Source: JABAAE01 sp905480545 (GTDB lineage Bacteria > Planctomycetota > Planctomycetia > Pirellulales > Pirellulaceae). From it: 64,000 nt of DNA. Position 1 is the first letter of the stretch; each line of letters starts with the position of its first letter. A program made the position numbers and the translations under genes. The DNA lies in NCBI GenBank assembly GCA_943788025.1, contig CALSOR010000011.1:62001-126000 (forward strand), written 5' to 3'. A model generated the notes under the pieces. The model had not been told where the DNA came from, did no database searches, and was given only the letters and a program-made list of their open reading frames with translations. Of the stretch, positions 9,621-18,767 are shown piece after piece.

Positions 9621-9649
9621 CGCTTTTTCCGTTTGCCTGGCTAACACAA

Positions 9650-10663
9650 ATGAAAAAAAGAATCTACATCTGCAATACTGGCGGCACCATTGGAATGAGG
9701 CCGACCGCCAACGGATATCGCCCCGAGCCAGGTTTTCTTTCCCAAATGATGGAATCCATTCCAGAATTACAAAGGGAGGCGGTTCCTGATTTTGTTCTTC
9801 ACGAATACAAACCGCTCTTGGACTCGGCGAATATGCGCCCGGCCAATTGGCTGGAAATCGCTAAGGACATCTTCGAGCATTACGATCAATTCGATGGTTT
9901 TATCGTCATGCATGGAACGGATACGATGGCCTACACCGCTTCAGCGCTTTCACTTCTTCTGAACAACCTTAAAAAGCCCGTGATTCTCACAGGTTCCCAA
10001 ATTCCTCTATGTGAAGTCCGTAACGACGCGCGCGAAAACTTGATCACATCGTTACTGGTTGCAGCGAACGAACAGATCCCAGAGGTCATGATTTGTTTTG
10101 GCGGTTACCTGTTGCGTGGTTGTCGCTCCAAAAAAGTTGCGGCAAATGGATTCGGCGCGTTTCGGTCACCGAATTATCCGCCGTTGGGAACGATTGGCAC
10201 TAGCATCGATATTCACAAACGAATGATTCGAAAGGCACCAAAAGCTGATTTAAAATTACTTTTTGAAAAAGATCTGCATCCAAAAGTTGCTGCGTTTCGC
10301 CTTTTTCCCGGGATCGATCATGCGATTTTAGAAAACCTTTTCCAACCACCATTGAAAGGCATCGTCATTGAGGCATTCGGTGTTGGCAACGCTCCGAGCA
10401 ATGACAAACAATTCCTTCGAATCATTCAAGAGGCAACCGACCGAGGCGTCATCGTCGTGGTCTGCACCCAATGCAACAAAGGACGTGTTGATCTCGATGA
10501 TTACGAGTCTGGCAACGCGTTGAAAAAGGCAGGCGCTATCAGCGGTTTGGACATGACCGTAGAAGCCGCACTGGCAAAATTGTATTGCGTTTTGAACCTT
10601 GAACTTTCAAACGAAGAAACCAAATTGATGATGCAGCAAGATTGGGCAGGAGAAATCGCCTGA
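9650..10663 (+). CDS. ansA: Type I (cytoplasmic) L-asparaginase
   Basis: 337 residues, the normal length for AnsA-type asparaginase, which hydrolyses L-asparagine to aspartate and ammonia. The first catalytic Thr lies in NTGGTIGM (residues 9-16) and the second in MHGTDTMAYTASAL (about 87-100), with the conserved TGSQIPL and RNDARENL segments next. No signal peptide is present, which fits the cytoplasmic type I enzyme. It begins 29 bp after the SDR gene on the same strand. Confidence 0.93.
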   Translation: MKKRIYICNTGGTIGMRPTANGYRPEPGFLSQMMESIPELQREAVPDFVLHEYKPLLDSANMRPANWLEIAKDIFEHYDQFDGFIVMHGTDTMAYTASALSLLLNNLKKPVILTGSQIPLCEVRNDARENLITSLLVAANEQIPEVMICFGGYLLRGCRSKKVAANGFGAFRSPNYPPLGTIGTSIDIHKRMIRKAPKADLKLLFEKDLHPKVAAFRLFPGIDHAILENLFQPPLKGIVIEAFGVGNAPSNDKQFLRIIQEATDRGVIVVVCTQCNKGRVDLDDYESGNALKKAGAISGLDMTVEAALAKLYCVLNLELSNEETKLMMQQDWAGEIA

Positions 10664-10811
10664 CTTCTTTTGATCGCTCTCGGTAGAACCGCTTTGCTAG
10701 TTTGCCTTTTCTCCCGGCCATCCTTTTTAGGACAAAATCGCTATTGATTATCGCGTCGCGATGGTAAGCTGATGATGCAGTCGAAAACAAATCGAGTTGA
10801 GGTAACCGTTA

Positions 10812-11579
10812 ATGTTCGTTTTAAAAATCGATGATTTGGAACGCCGCCTGTTCGCAAGAGTCACGTCCATTTCATTGGTCCAGCTTTTCGTTGGTTGCAT
10901 CATATTTGTTTCATTCCCAGGAATTGTCGCAGACGCTCAAGATTGGATTGTGATCAAGTCAAAATCGAACAATCAAGGCACTTCATTCAGAGGATTACAC
11001 GGAGTGACGCGTGACGACCAAGCAATCCTGATCGATTCCAAGATGTTCCAAAACGTATTGCCGATTCGAAATGTGGAGATGAATATCCTAAATAAGGACA
11101 AAAAGTATCGTGGAACCGTTGTGGGAACGACAAATACCTACAGTGAGAAGTTTAATCTCAAACTGACGAAGGGACGTTTTCTGACGGACAACGATACGAC
11201 AAATCGTGAATCCGTTGCAGTTATTGGAAAGCAGCTTGCCGTAAACCTCTTTGGTGATGCTGAGATTGTTGGAAGTTTTGTAAGAGTCAACAAAAACTAT
11301 TTTGAAATCGTTGGGATTGTGGACAGCAGCAAACCGGTCGGTACCGTCAAAGTCTCTCAGTCACTAATCATTCCAATTACTACGATGAAAAGTCGCTTGG
11401 GAGATCAAATGGTTCTCCGCACTGCAGGCAGTTTTAACGTTAGAGAATGCCAATTGAGCGAACTTCATGTTCGCGTAAAAAAATCGGTGAATTACAGCAG
11501 TTCGCGTAAACTCATCGAACGAATCTTAAAAACAAATCACAGCAAAAAGGATTACGAGGTAATCGATCATGAAAAATAG
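10812..11579 (+). CDS. Orphan MacB-type periplasmic core domain protein
   Basis: 255 residues: one hydrophobic segment near residues 19-43, then a soluble domain. The soluble part matches the periplasmic domain of MacB/FtsX-type ABC permeases: KGRFLTDND, ESVAVIGKQLAVNLFG and a following FEIVGIV strand. Such domains normally sit between the first and second transmembrane helices of a four-helix permease. Here the C-terminal FtsX helices are missing and no ATPase is nearby. The ATG follows GAGG with good spacing. Its 3' end overlaps the next gene, a membrane-fusion protein, by 11 bp, so the two are translationally coupled. This may be a degenerate exporter or a two-protein envelope device. Confidence 0.7.
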   Translation: MFVLKIDDLERRLFARVTSISLVQLFVGCIIFVSFPGIVADAQDWIVIKSKSNNQGTSFRGLHGVTRDDQAILIDSKMFQNVLPIRNVEMNILNKDKKYRGTVVGTTNTYSEKFNLKLTKGRFLTDNDTTNRESVAVIGKQLAVNLFGDAEIVGSFVRVNKNYFEIVGIVDSSKPVGTVKVSQSLIIPITTMKSRLGDQMVLRTAGSFNVRECQLSELHVRVKKSVNYSSSRKLIERILKTNHSKKDYEVIDHEK

Positions 11580-12750
11580 TTTTGGTCTTTCAGGCGTGTC
11601 GGTGCTACTCTTTTCCATTTTCTCAACCCTCCCATTGGCTGCACAACGTGGCGATGATTCGCCTGTTCGAGAATACGGAGAACTGGAAAGTGGTAAGCGT
11701 TTGACCGTACAAGCGCCTTTTGATTCCCAACTCCTCTATTTGGCTGCTGAGGGAACCGTTGTAAACAAGGGTGATCTGATCGTTGAATATGACCGTTCAA
11801 AAATCGATGCAGAATTCGATGCTTTAAAAATTCAGATGGAAGTACAAGAATTGGCAATCCAATCGGAAACAGCGGTATTGGGTCGACTAAAGTCCGGAGC
11901 GCAGCAAAAGATAGGACTGTTTCAAGCACGACTGGCTGATGCAGAAAAATCGTTGGAGGAATACGCAAACGAAAACGAAGGGGAGGCGGCCAGCATTGCG
12001 AGATCGATGGAAATCGAATTCGAATTGTGCCAAAACAAAATCTTGTATGCTCAAAGCGAGCTAAAGAATATCGATTTATCGGCCAAGTCTGATTTGCATC
12101 AAGCGGAATTAATGATCCGAAAAGCAGAATTGAAATCGGCCTTGGCCAAAACCCAATTGGATAGGTTCAAGTTGTTCGAGAGTCCACGTCATTTAAGACA
12201 ACTTTCGAATGCGGTTCTGGAGGCCAAAATCGCTCTGAAAGAAATCGCGATGGATAATGCGGCTGAAATTGCCAAATCAGAAGAAAAATTAATTCAACTC
12301 AAATCTCAATATCAGATTGAAAAGGAAAAACGAAGTCGATTGGAAAACCAAATTTCGCAATCACGCGCTGTTGCGGATATTGATGGAATCGTCACACACG
12401 TAACGGTGGGCAGTCGAACACCAAGTATCAAAGCAGGCGCAAGAGTGCGGGCTCGTCAAAGTATCTTGATGATCGCCGATCCGACGAAGCTGCAAATGGC
12501 TGTGTTGGTAAACGAAACCCGAGTTCGAAGATTGAAACCGGGACAAGCGGCGCAAGTGCGACTGGACGCCGGTGGCCCGATACTAATGGGGACGGTTTCT
12601 AAGATTTCGACGACGCCTGAACCCGTTTCGTTTTTGGGTGGCGACATCACCAAATATCGAGTCGAGGTACTTTTAAAAAATGTTTCTCGCGGCCATCGCA
12701 TTGGCATGACGGGAATGGCTGAATTTAAGCCTTTCGAACGATCAAAGTAG
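11569..12750 (+). CDS. HlyD/MacA-like membrane fusion protein
   Basis: 393 residues with an N-terminal signal peptide (FGLSGVSVLLFSIFSTLPLA, ending AAQ). Residues about 36-75 form the first half of a lipoyl-like domain (GKRLTVQAPFDSQL...NKGDLIVEYD). A long Ala/Glu/Lys-rich coiled coil spans about 75-260. The second lipoyl half follows (VADIDGIVTHV), then beta-barrel domains. This is the periplasmic adaptor layout of tripartite exporters. It overlaps the orphan MacB-domain gene by 11 bp, but no ATPase, permease or outer-membrane channel is in the neighbourhood, so its partner must be encoded elsewhere or the pair works differently. Confidence 0.85.
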   Translation: MKNSFGLSGVSVLLFSIFSTLPLAAQRGDDSPVREYGELESGKRLTVQAPFDSQLLYLAAEGTVVNKGDLIVEYDRSKIDAEFDALKIQMEVQELAIQSETAVLGRLKSGAQQKIGLFQARLADAEKSLEEYANENEGEAASIARSMEIEFELCQNKILYAQSELKNIDLSAKSDLHQAELMIRKAELKSALAKTQLDRFKLFESPRHLRQLSNAVLEAKIALKEIAMDNAAEIAKSEEKLIQLKSQYQIEKEKRSRLENQISQSRAVADIDGIVTHVTVGSRTPSIKAGARVRARQSILMIADPTKLQMAVLVNETRVRRLKPGQAAQVRLDAGGPILMGTVSKISTTPEPVSFLGGDITKYRVEVLLKNVSRGHRIGMTGMAEFKPFERSK

Positions 12751-12915
12751 AACTGATTCGTGCTTCAAATTTGGATCACAACATTCTCGCAATCGGTTGG
12801 CGTGCAGCGGAATTGATCAAACCGTAGCCGGTTGTGATGCTTTTAATATGATGATTCAATCGAAAGTCCACCATTTGAGAGGACCAAACTGATCACACAC
12901 TCCAAACCCATTTCC

Positions 12916-14550
12916 ATGCGTATCTTATTATTCGCGGTCTTATTTTTTGGAATCATCGCCCTTCCACTGGTGATGTCCCATGCGGGAGAAACGGAGATTG
13001 TTAAATCGCTTCTGCACGAGGCCTGTGATTGCGATTCAAGGAACAGCGGTTCAAGGAACAGCGGTTCAAGGCACAGCGGTTCAAGGCACAGCGGTTCAAG
13101 GCACAGTGATTCAAGGAATAGTGATTCGAAGCCTAATTTCATCATCATCTTCAGCGACGATCAGGGCTATCAGGATGTTGGATGCTTTGGTTCTCCTGAC
13201 ATTCGGACTCCGAGGCTGGACACAATGGCTCGGGAGGGAATGAAGTTCACAAGCTTTTATGCACAACCGGTCTGCGGTCCATCTCGCGCCGCGTTAATGA
13301 CCGGCTGTTATCCAATGCGGGTTGCCGAGCGTGGAAATACCAAACAGATCCACCCAATCCTGCATAGTAACGAAATCACTGTGGCCGAGTTATTAAAGCC
13401 ACAGGGCTACGCAACAGCCTGTTTCGGCAAATGGGATCTGGCAAAGCACTCTCAATCGAATTTTTTTTCCGATCTCCTTCCGACGCGGCAAGGTTTTGAT
13501 TACTTCTTTGGCACACCCACCAGCAACGACGGAGTGGCTAATCTATATCGCAACGAAGAGTTGATCGAGCCGAAATCCAACATGGCGACACTGACTCGGC
13601 GTTACACCGATGAAGCAATTGGTTTCATGAAACTGAATCGGGACAAGCCGTTCTTCGTCTACATTCCACATACGATGCCGCACACGCGCCTTGATGCATC
13701 AAAGCCATTTAAGGGCAAAAGCCCGCGTGGTTTGTATGGTGACGTTATCGAAGAGATCGACTTTAACGTCGGGCGGATTCTCGACGCAGTCAACGAATTG
13801 GACCTCGCGGAAAACACTTACGTTCTGTTCACCAGCGATAATGGCCCTTGGTTGATCAAAAATAAAAACCACGCAGATGGCAGACTTCGAACTGACCATG
13901 GTGGTTCCGCCGGCATGTTGCGCGGCGGCAAAGTCTCGACGTTTGAGGGGGGCGTTCGCGTTCCAACGATAATGTGGGGACCCGACCGAGTGCCTGCCGG
14001 AACGACATGCGACAAGATTGCCAGCACATTAGATATTCTTCCAACGTTGACATCACTCGCCAGAGCAAAGATGCCGAGCGACCGCATCATCGACGGTGAA
14101 GACATTAGCCATTTGCTTCACGGGGAGTTCGATAAAGCGAATTCTGAAAAAACGTTTTTCTACTACCTAAGGGTTCATCTTCAAGCTGTCCGACAGGGTC
14201 AGTGGAAACTTCATTTGCCACGTGATTCCGAACCAGTTGGGGCCGCCCCGTTTAGCCGGAACATACACATCGCGCCCGAGGATCGCATCGGATTCGACAA
14301 GCCATTTCTGGTCAATTTACAAAGCGACATTGGCGAGACAACCGACGTTTCCGCGCAACATCCAGAGGTGGTCGCGCGACTTCTAAAACTGTCCGATGGG
14401 ATGCGAAAAGACCTTGGCGATTACGACCGTGTGGGTAAGAATATGCGTTTCTTTGACCTTAACGGCCCGCGCCCGACCAGGCCACCCATACCCTCAGTTC
14501 GCAAGCCGTTGCCGAAAAAAAGGAACGCAAAAAATGAGAAAACGCCCTAG
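12916..14550 (+). CDS. Exported arylsulfatase-like sulfatase with SR(N/H)S(G/D) repeat linker
   Basis: 544-residue formylglycine-dependent sulfatase of the arylsulfatase-A/GALNS-like type. A signal peptide covers residues 1-25. Residues 41-70 are six five-residue repeats SR(N/H)S(G/D), encoded by a 15-bp tandem repeat, giving a flexible Ser/Arg/His linker before the catalytic domain. The metal site begins with IIIFSDDQG (about 75) and the modified cysteine is in VCGPSRAALMTG (about 126), with GKWDL and TSDNGPW further on. Such enzymes remove sulfate esters from polysaccharides in the periplasm or outside the cell. No anaerobic maturase or FGE gene is seen in the window. The C-terminus is Lys/Arg-rich. 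Confidence 0.9.
   Translation: MRILLFAVLFFGIIALPLVMSHAGETEIVKSLLHEACDCDSRNSGSRNSGSRHSGSRHSGSRHSDSRNSDSKPNFIIIFSDDQGYQDVGCFGSPDIRTPRLDTMAREGMKFTSFYAQPVCGPSRAALMTGCYPMRVAERGNTKQIHPILHSNEITVAELLKPQGYATACFGKWDLAKHSQSNFFSDLLPTRQGFDYFFGTPTSNDGVANLYRNEELIEPKSNMATLTRRYTDEAIGFMKLNRDKPFFVYIPHTMPHTRLDASKPFKGKSPRGLYGDVIEEIDFNVGRILDAVNELDLAENTYVLFTSDNGPWLIKNKNHADGRLRTDHGGSAGMLRGGKVSTFEGGVRVPTIMWGPDRVPAGTTCDKIASTLDILPTLTSLARAKMPSDRIIDGEDISHLLHGEFDKANSEKTFFYYLRVHLQAVRQGQWKLHLPRDSEPVGAAPFSRNIHIAPEDRIGFDKPFLVNLQSDIGETTDVSAQHPEVVARLLKLSDGMRKDLGDYDRVGKNMRFFDLNGPRPTRPPIPSVRKPLPKKRNAKNEKTP
13036..13125 (+). repeat. 15-bp tandem repeat, six copies, inside a sulfatase gene
   Basis: Six head-to-tail copies of TCAAGGAACAGCGGT-type units. 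Copies 1-2 are identical, copies 3-4 differ by one base, and copies 5-6 are more diverged. The unit length is a multiple of three, so copy-number change would keep the frame and only alter linker length. Each copy encodes SR(N/H)S(G/D). Confidence 0.95.
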
Positions 14551-14699
14551 AACTTGTCTGCGATCGTCCAATCAAGCAGAATCAACAGCGCTGATTTAGT
14601 AAAAGTTGAACAAGGACCGGGCGGTGCAATGGGAAAGTTAATCGACACCATTCTTTACATCAGAGAGTACATTATCCATCGACCCGTTTCCGGCAAGTA

Positions 14700-15332
14700 T
14701 TATTGCAAATAGGGATTCGTACTTCGCTCAGCACCAACCGTTGATGGTGCCGAGTGGCCACAGACAAACTGGTAGTCGTCGTCGAGCGTCATGATTTTGT
14801 GAGCAATACTGTCAAGTAGCTGTTGATGATCACCCCCGGGCAAATCCGTCCTACCGATTGAGCCTTTAAACAGGACGTCGCCCATTAAAATGATTTTCCT
14901 TGAGTGATTGACGAACACGACGTGCCCAGGTGCGTGCCCCGGACAGTGACGAACTTCAAACTCGTATTCGCCGACACTCAGAGAATCACCTTCTTCTAAC
15001 CACTGGTCAGGGCTGGCGTTAAACATGCCCGACAATCCATAACCCGCTGAGATCATTTCTATGTTGTCCAGCAACATTTTGTCGTCCTGATGGGGGCCTA
15101 TGATCTGCACACCAAATTGAGCCTTTGCCGCTTCAGCCCCTCCAGCGTGATCCAAATGGCCGTGCGTTAGCCAAACGGCCTCCACCTTCACGCCCAGCTC
15201 TTCAACGGCAGCTGCGATCTTTTCAACTTCTCCACCAGGGTCAACCACCACGGCGTTTTTCGTCTGATCGTCGTAGACGATAGAGCAATTTTGTTGGTAT
15301 TCAGTAACCGGGACAACTGCGATTTGTAACAC
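14700..15332 (-). CDS. MBL-fold hydrolase (glyoxalase II-like)
   Basis: 210-residue metallo-beta-lactamase-fold hydrolase. The metal motif is THGHLDHAGG (about residue 57-66); the further ligands are in HCPGHAPGHV (about 130) and GDVLFKGSIGRTDLPGGD (about 150-168), and the last His is in VCGHSAPSTVG. The set matches the YcbL/glyoxalase-II-like subfamily, which hydrolyses thioesters such as S-lactoylglutathione; the substrate here is not proven. The start is a GTG with a weak AAGAGA site. The preceding 324 bp (15333-15656) holds no gene, only an 18-bp duplication. Confidence 0.9.
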   Translation of the reverse strand: MLQIAVVPVTEYQQNCSIVYDDQTKNAVVVDPGGEVEKIAAAVEELGVKVEAVWLTHGHLDHAGGAEAAKAQFGVQIIGPHQDDKMLLDNIEMISAGYGLSGMFNASPDQWLEEGDSLSVGEYEFEVRHCPGHAPGHVVFVNHSRKIILMGDVLFKGSIGRTDLPGGDHQQLLDSIAHKIMTLDDDYQFVCGHSAPSTVGAERSTNPYLQ

Positions 15333-15520
15333 GTTTTGCGTCTCTTTTGTTGATGCAACAAGATTTCCTGAATGACCAATGTAACAAACTGGGTGGCACT
15401 TCGAAGGGCACCAGATGCGTGCCCCACGGCTTCTGTTTTATAAGAGCGACGGCGTGAAGCTTCCCCCAGCCTTTGATAACTCGGCCGCGAACACCACCGC
15501 GAGCAACAAATCCAAGGCAA

Positions 15521-15556
15521 GCACAGACGCCAAGGTAAGCACAGACGCCAAGGTAA
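15521..15556. repeat. 18-bp tandem duplication in an intergenic gap
   Basis: Two perfect head-to-tail copies of GCACAGACGCCAAGGTAA in the 324-bp gap between the MBL-fold hydrolase start and the tandem sulfatase end. A partial third unit (CCAAGGCAA) precedes them. I see no gene, terminator or other signal in the rest of the gap. Confidence 0.9.
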
Positions 15557-15656
15557 GGCATGTTAATGAGAAACGGATTTCCAAAACTGCGGCCGGCAGC
15601 CCATCTGAACATGGTTCAATGCTCATTACCTTTAGGAAACTATCGATCGCTGGACG

Positions 15657-18600
15657 TTATTTTGACTTAATTGCTGGATGAAGGTATTTCAAATAACGCC
15701 AACCCTGTTTTGGCACTCGCCGATTTTTATCCAGACAATCCTCCACTTCCGCAGTGAGCTTTTTCAGCAATTCCGCGTCCCGCAACAGGTCGTCAGTTTC
15801 AATTTGCCATCGCTCAAGCCGCTCAATCAAACGTTTCTCTATTTTGGCCATCGATTCTTTACCTGACAAATTATCGAATTCGTGCGGGTCAACTTGCAAA
15901 TCAAACAATTGATATTCTGGGGGATTCAACCAATCGGCGTAGATACGTTTTGTCTGCTCATCGGCTGATTCAAGTTCGCTGTATCGAGGCGACCCACTAA
16001 AATTAGAAACGCCATTGTTAAGATATTTATGCGAAGCGGGATCTTGCTTGCCAGGCATCAGAGTCTTGATCAACTTGTACCGCGAATCGCGAATCGCACG
16101 TTGTGGATAATGCAAGATCGCAGCATCCGTGTTTCGTTCGCCAAACAGAAATTCCCGAATTGGTTTGGATCCGCCATCCATCCCACGTAAAACGGGCCCC
16201 AAATTGATCCCTGGCAGGTTTTCAGGAACGTCAACACCCGCTGCCGCGGCGATAGTTGGCAGCAAGTCGATCGTTGATACTAGCTGATCGGAAACCAAAC
16301 CCGGTTTGGTCGTGCCGGGCCAGCGGATCATAAACGGAATTCGAAGCCCACCTTCATTAAGGTAAATCTTGCCACGCGAAAACTGGGCACCATGATCACC
16401 TATGTAGATGACAAGCGTATTGTCAGCTTTGCCGGATTTATCGAGCGCGGCCAACAATTCACCGACGCATTCGTCCAACCGCCTCATGCAATTGTAGTAA
16501 CCGCGGATATGTCCACGCATCCGTTTATTATCAAATCCAATGAAGCCCATGGGCCGAACTTCGTCTGCTGAAAACAACGTTTTGGGACGACCTTCGACTT
16601 CGTTTTGGACAGGCCAGTGTGCATCGGGTAAGTTGACGGTCAGGAAAAATGGCTTGTTGGAGCCCCCCATAAACTTTGCCGAGTTCTTGGCATACTCACC
16701 CAAATTTTTTTTTCCGAAGTTCGATCCTTTGATGGCCCTGAAGTCAATCCATTTCTCGATTGCTGCTTCAGGGTTCACATGCAACTTTCCAATCATACCG
16801 GTCCGGTAACCCGCTTTTTTGAGCAGCGAGTAAGTTGTCGGCCATTCCTTGAACATCGCGAACTGGTGCGTCGCCAAACCAATCTGTCCGTTTTGATGTG
16901 GATAGAGTCCGGTCAAAATCGAACCGCGAGATGGGCTACAAACGGATTGAGTCACGTAAGCGGTTTTGAAACGGACTCCTTGTGCAGCCAATCGATCGAG
17001 GTTGGGAGTAGATGCGTACGGATCACCGTAGCATCCCAGTTCCGGTCCGTTGTCTTCAGATATGACGAGAAGAACGTTTGGTTGTTTGCGGTGCGAATTC
17101 AATCGCAAATTTAGATCTGAATTTTTGGCAGCTTTGCTTTTGTTTTTGCGAACGGATGAATTGTAGGGCACTTGTTCTTGCTTGGCGTTTGCTGGCACTG
17201 AGGAAAGGCTGGATGCAAACGCCTCGTTGAATTGCTCGCGGAGCTGCTCAAGTAGCTTCGAACTCACTTTTTTTCCAGCCAAGTTCTCTGTCTCTACCAA
17301 ACTATTGGCGTATTCATAAAGTTCGGTTGCACGAATTTCGCCAGACTTACGATGCACCCATTGCGTCATCCGATGGGTTTGAGTTCGCATTGAGTATCCC
17401 ATCAAGCCGCCACGAGGGTATTGGCTGAGTGCAACCTTTCTTGTCGTCTTGGAATGGTCATTCAATAGTTCGGCAAAACTCCTACCTTCCAGTTCTTCAC
17501 GTAACGGCAAACCAGCCAATTCTGCCAGTGTTGGGTAGACGTCCAACAACTCAACCAACGATGTCGTTGCCTTGCCGGCCGCCATCATTCCCGGTGCACG
17601 AACGATAAGCGGTACTCGCGTATCCAGCTCGAAATTTGTGGTTTTCCCCCACAATCCCTGCTCACCCAGATGATAACCATGGTCGCCGTAGAGGCAGACG
17701 ATTGTGTTGTCCGACAATTCAAGACGCTCCAGTTCATCAAGAACGCGTCCGATTTGTGCATCAATGAAACTGACGCACGCATAGTAGGCTTGCCGAACTC
17801 GTCTTTGATTCTCATCCGAAATCGGACCTTCCCTTGGTTGATCGCTGTAACGTCGAAGTTCACCTGAAACGTGTCCTGCAATGGCTGGCCCGCCAGTGGG
17901 AAATTTCTGATTGCTGGCTATCTCGATTTTATTGCTACTGCTATTGCCATTGTCATAGAGATCAAAGTACTTCTTCGGCGCAATAAACGGTGAATGCGGT
18001 TTGATGAATCCGACCGCCAGAAAAAAGGGCTTGCCTTGCTGCTTTAGCTTTCCAAGTTGTGCAACGGCCGCGTCTGCGACTTTGCCATCGTAAAGCGTGT
18101 TGTCGGCGACGTCAGGTGATTCAGTTGCCGGACCAAACACAAGCTTTTGCGTCCAATCATTGGGTGCGGGATTCAGCGGTTTGTAGACACGGCGAAAAGT
18201 CTCCTTTGCTGCGGCAATACCCTCTTCGGTGTAATAATAACGAGGACCAAAACGAACCGCCGGTTCTGACCAGCTTTCAGGGTCGCCCATGGTATCCCAT
18301 TTGGTGTTGCTCGCGCCATTGGGAAATACACCATGATAAAGTTTCCCTATTGCTAAAGCATGGTATCCGTTTCGTTTGAAATGTTGTGGCAATGTCACAA
18401 CGTTCGGTTTGTTGGATCGGAAATGGATGTGGTTGCCCGTGACGCCAATAGTATCTGGACGGAGCCCAGTCATCAGGCTGGTACGGGAAGGATTGCAAAC
18501 GGCTTGCTGACAATAAGCTCGCTTGAAGACCAATGAAGACTTCGCAAACCGATCAATGTTTGGCGACAGAACCTGATCACTACCGTAACACCCCAGTTCC

Positions 18601-18743
18601 GGTCTCAGGTCATCAACGGCGATGAAGAGCACGTTGGGGGGCGCAGCCGAAGACGTCTCGTTGCCATGTGTTGGTGATGTTCCGCAGCTCAGCAAAGTCC
18701 AAGCGAATGTTAGTGCGAACGATGAAAAACTGACTCGTTTCAT
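15657..18743 (-). CDS. Tandem double sulfatase (IDS-like plus SGSH-like domains)
   Basis: 1028 residues, about twice a normal sulfatase. After a signal/lipoprotein-like N-terminus (TLLSCG at 16-21), domain 1 (about 35-510) resembles iduronate-2-sulfatase: VAVDDLRPELGCYG-type metal site, C83 in AVCNPSRTSLMTG, GKLYHGVFP, and GDHGYHLGEQGLWGKTTNFE. A Ser/Lys/Asn-rich linker covers 511-555. Domain 2 (about 556-1028) resembles heparan N-sulfatase: ISEDNGPELGCYG, C602 in SVCSPSRGSILTGLYPHQNG, GKLHVNP, and DHGAQFSRGK. Both formylglycine sites are intact, so both domains should be active. A good ribosome site (AGGAGA) precedes the ATG. It lies 24 bp downstream of the MYG1-like gene on the same strand, probably one transcript. 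Confidence 0.9.
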   Translation of the reverse strand: MKRVSFSSFALTFAWTLLSCGTSPTHGNETSSAAPPNVLFIAVDDLRPELGCYGSDQVLSPNIDRFAKSSLVFKRAYCQQAVCNPSRTSLMTGLRPDTIGVTGNHIHFRSNKPNVVTLPQHFKRNGYHALAIGKLYHGVFPNGASNTKWDTMGDPESWSEPAVRFGPRYYYTEEGIAAAKETFRRVYKPLNPAPNDWTQKLVFGPATESPDVADNTLYDGKVADAAVAQLGKLKQQGKPFFLAVGFIKPHSPFIAPKKYFDLYDNGNSSSNKIEIASNQKFPTGGPAIAGHVSGELRRYSDQPREGPISDENQRRVRQAYYACVSFIDAQIGRVLDELERLELSDNTIVCLYGDHGYHLGEQGLWGKTTNFELDTRVPLIVRAPGMMAAGKATTSLVELLDVYPTLAELAGLPLREELEGRSFAELLNDHSKTTRKVALSQYPRGGLMGYSMRTQTHRMTQWVHRKSGEIRATELYEYANSLVETENLAGKKVSSKLLEQLREQFNEAFASSLSSVPANAKQEQVPYNSSVRKNKSKAAKNSDLNLRLNSHRKQPNVLLVISEDNGPELGCYGDPYASTPNLDRLAAQGVRFKTAYVTQSVCSPSRGSILTGLYPHQNGQIGLATHQFAMFKEWPTTYSLLKKAGYRTGMIGKLHVNPEAAIEKWIDFRAIKGSNFGKKNLGEYAKNSAKFMGGSNKPFFLTVNLPDAHWPVQNEVEGRPKTLFSADEVRPMGFIGFDNKRMRGHIRGYYNCMRRLDECVGELLAALDKSGKADNTLVIYIGDHGAQFSRGKIYLNEGGLRIPFMIRWPGTTKPGLVSDQLVSTIDLLPTIAAAAGVDVPENLPGINLGPVLRGMDGGSKPIREFLFGERNTDAAILHYPQRAIRDSRYKLIKTLMPGKQDPASHKYLNNGVSNFSGSPRYSELESADEQTKRIYADWLNPPEYQLFDLQVDPHEFDNLSGKESMAKIEKRLIERLERWQIETDDLLRDAELLKKLTAEVEDCLDKNRRVPKQGWRYLKYLHPAIKSK

Positions 18744-18767
18744 TTGTTTTTCTCCTGTTTCCTGACT

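Noticed and set aside
12843..13148. Leu/Glu/Pro repeat ORF on the minus strand
   Set aside because: Antisense reading of the 15-bp tandem repeat in the sulfatase gene.
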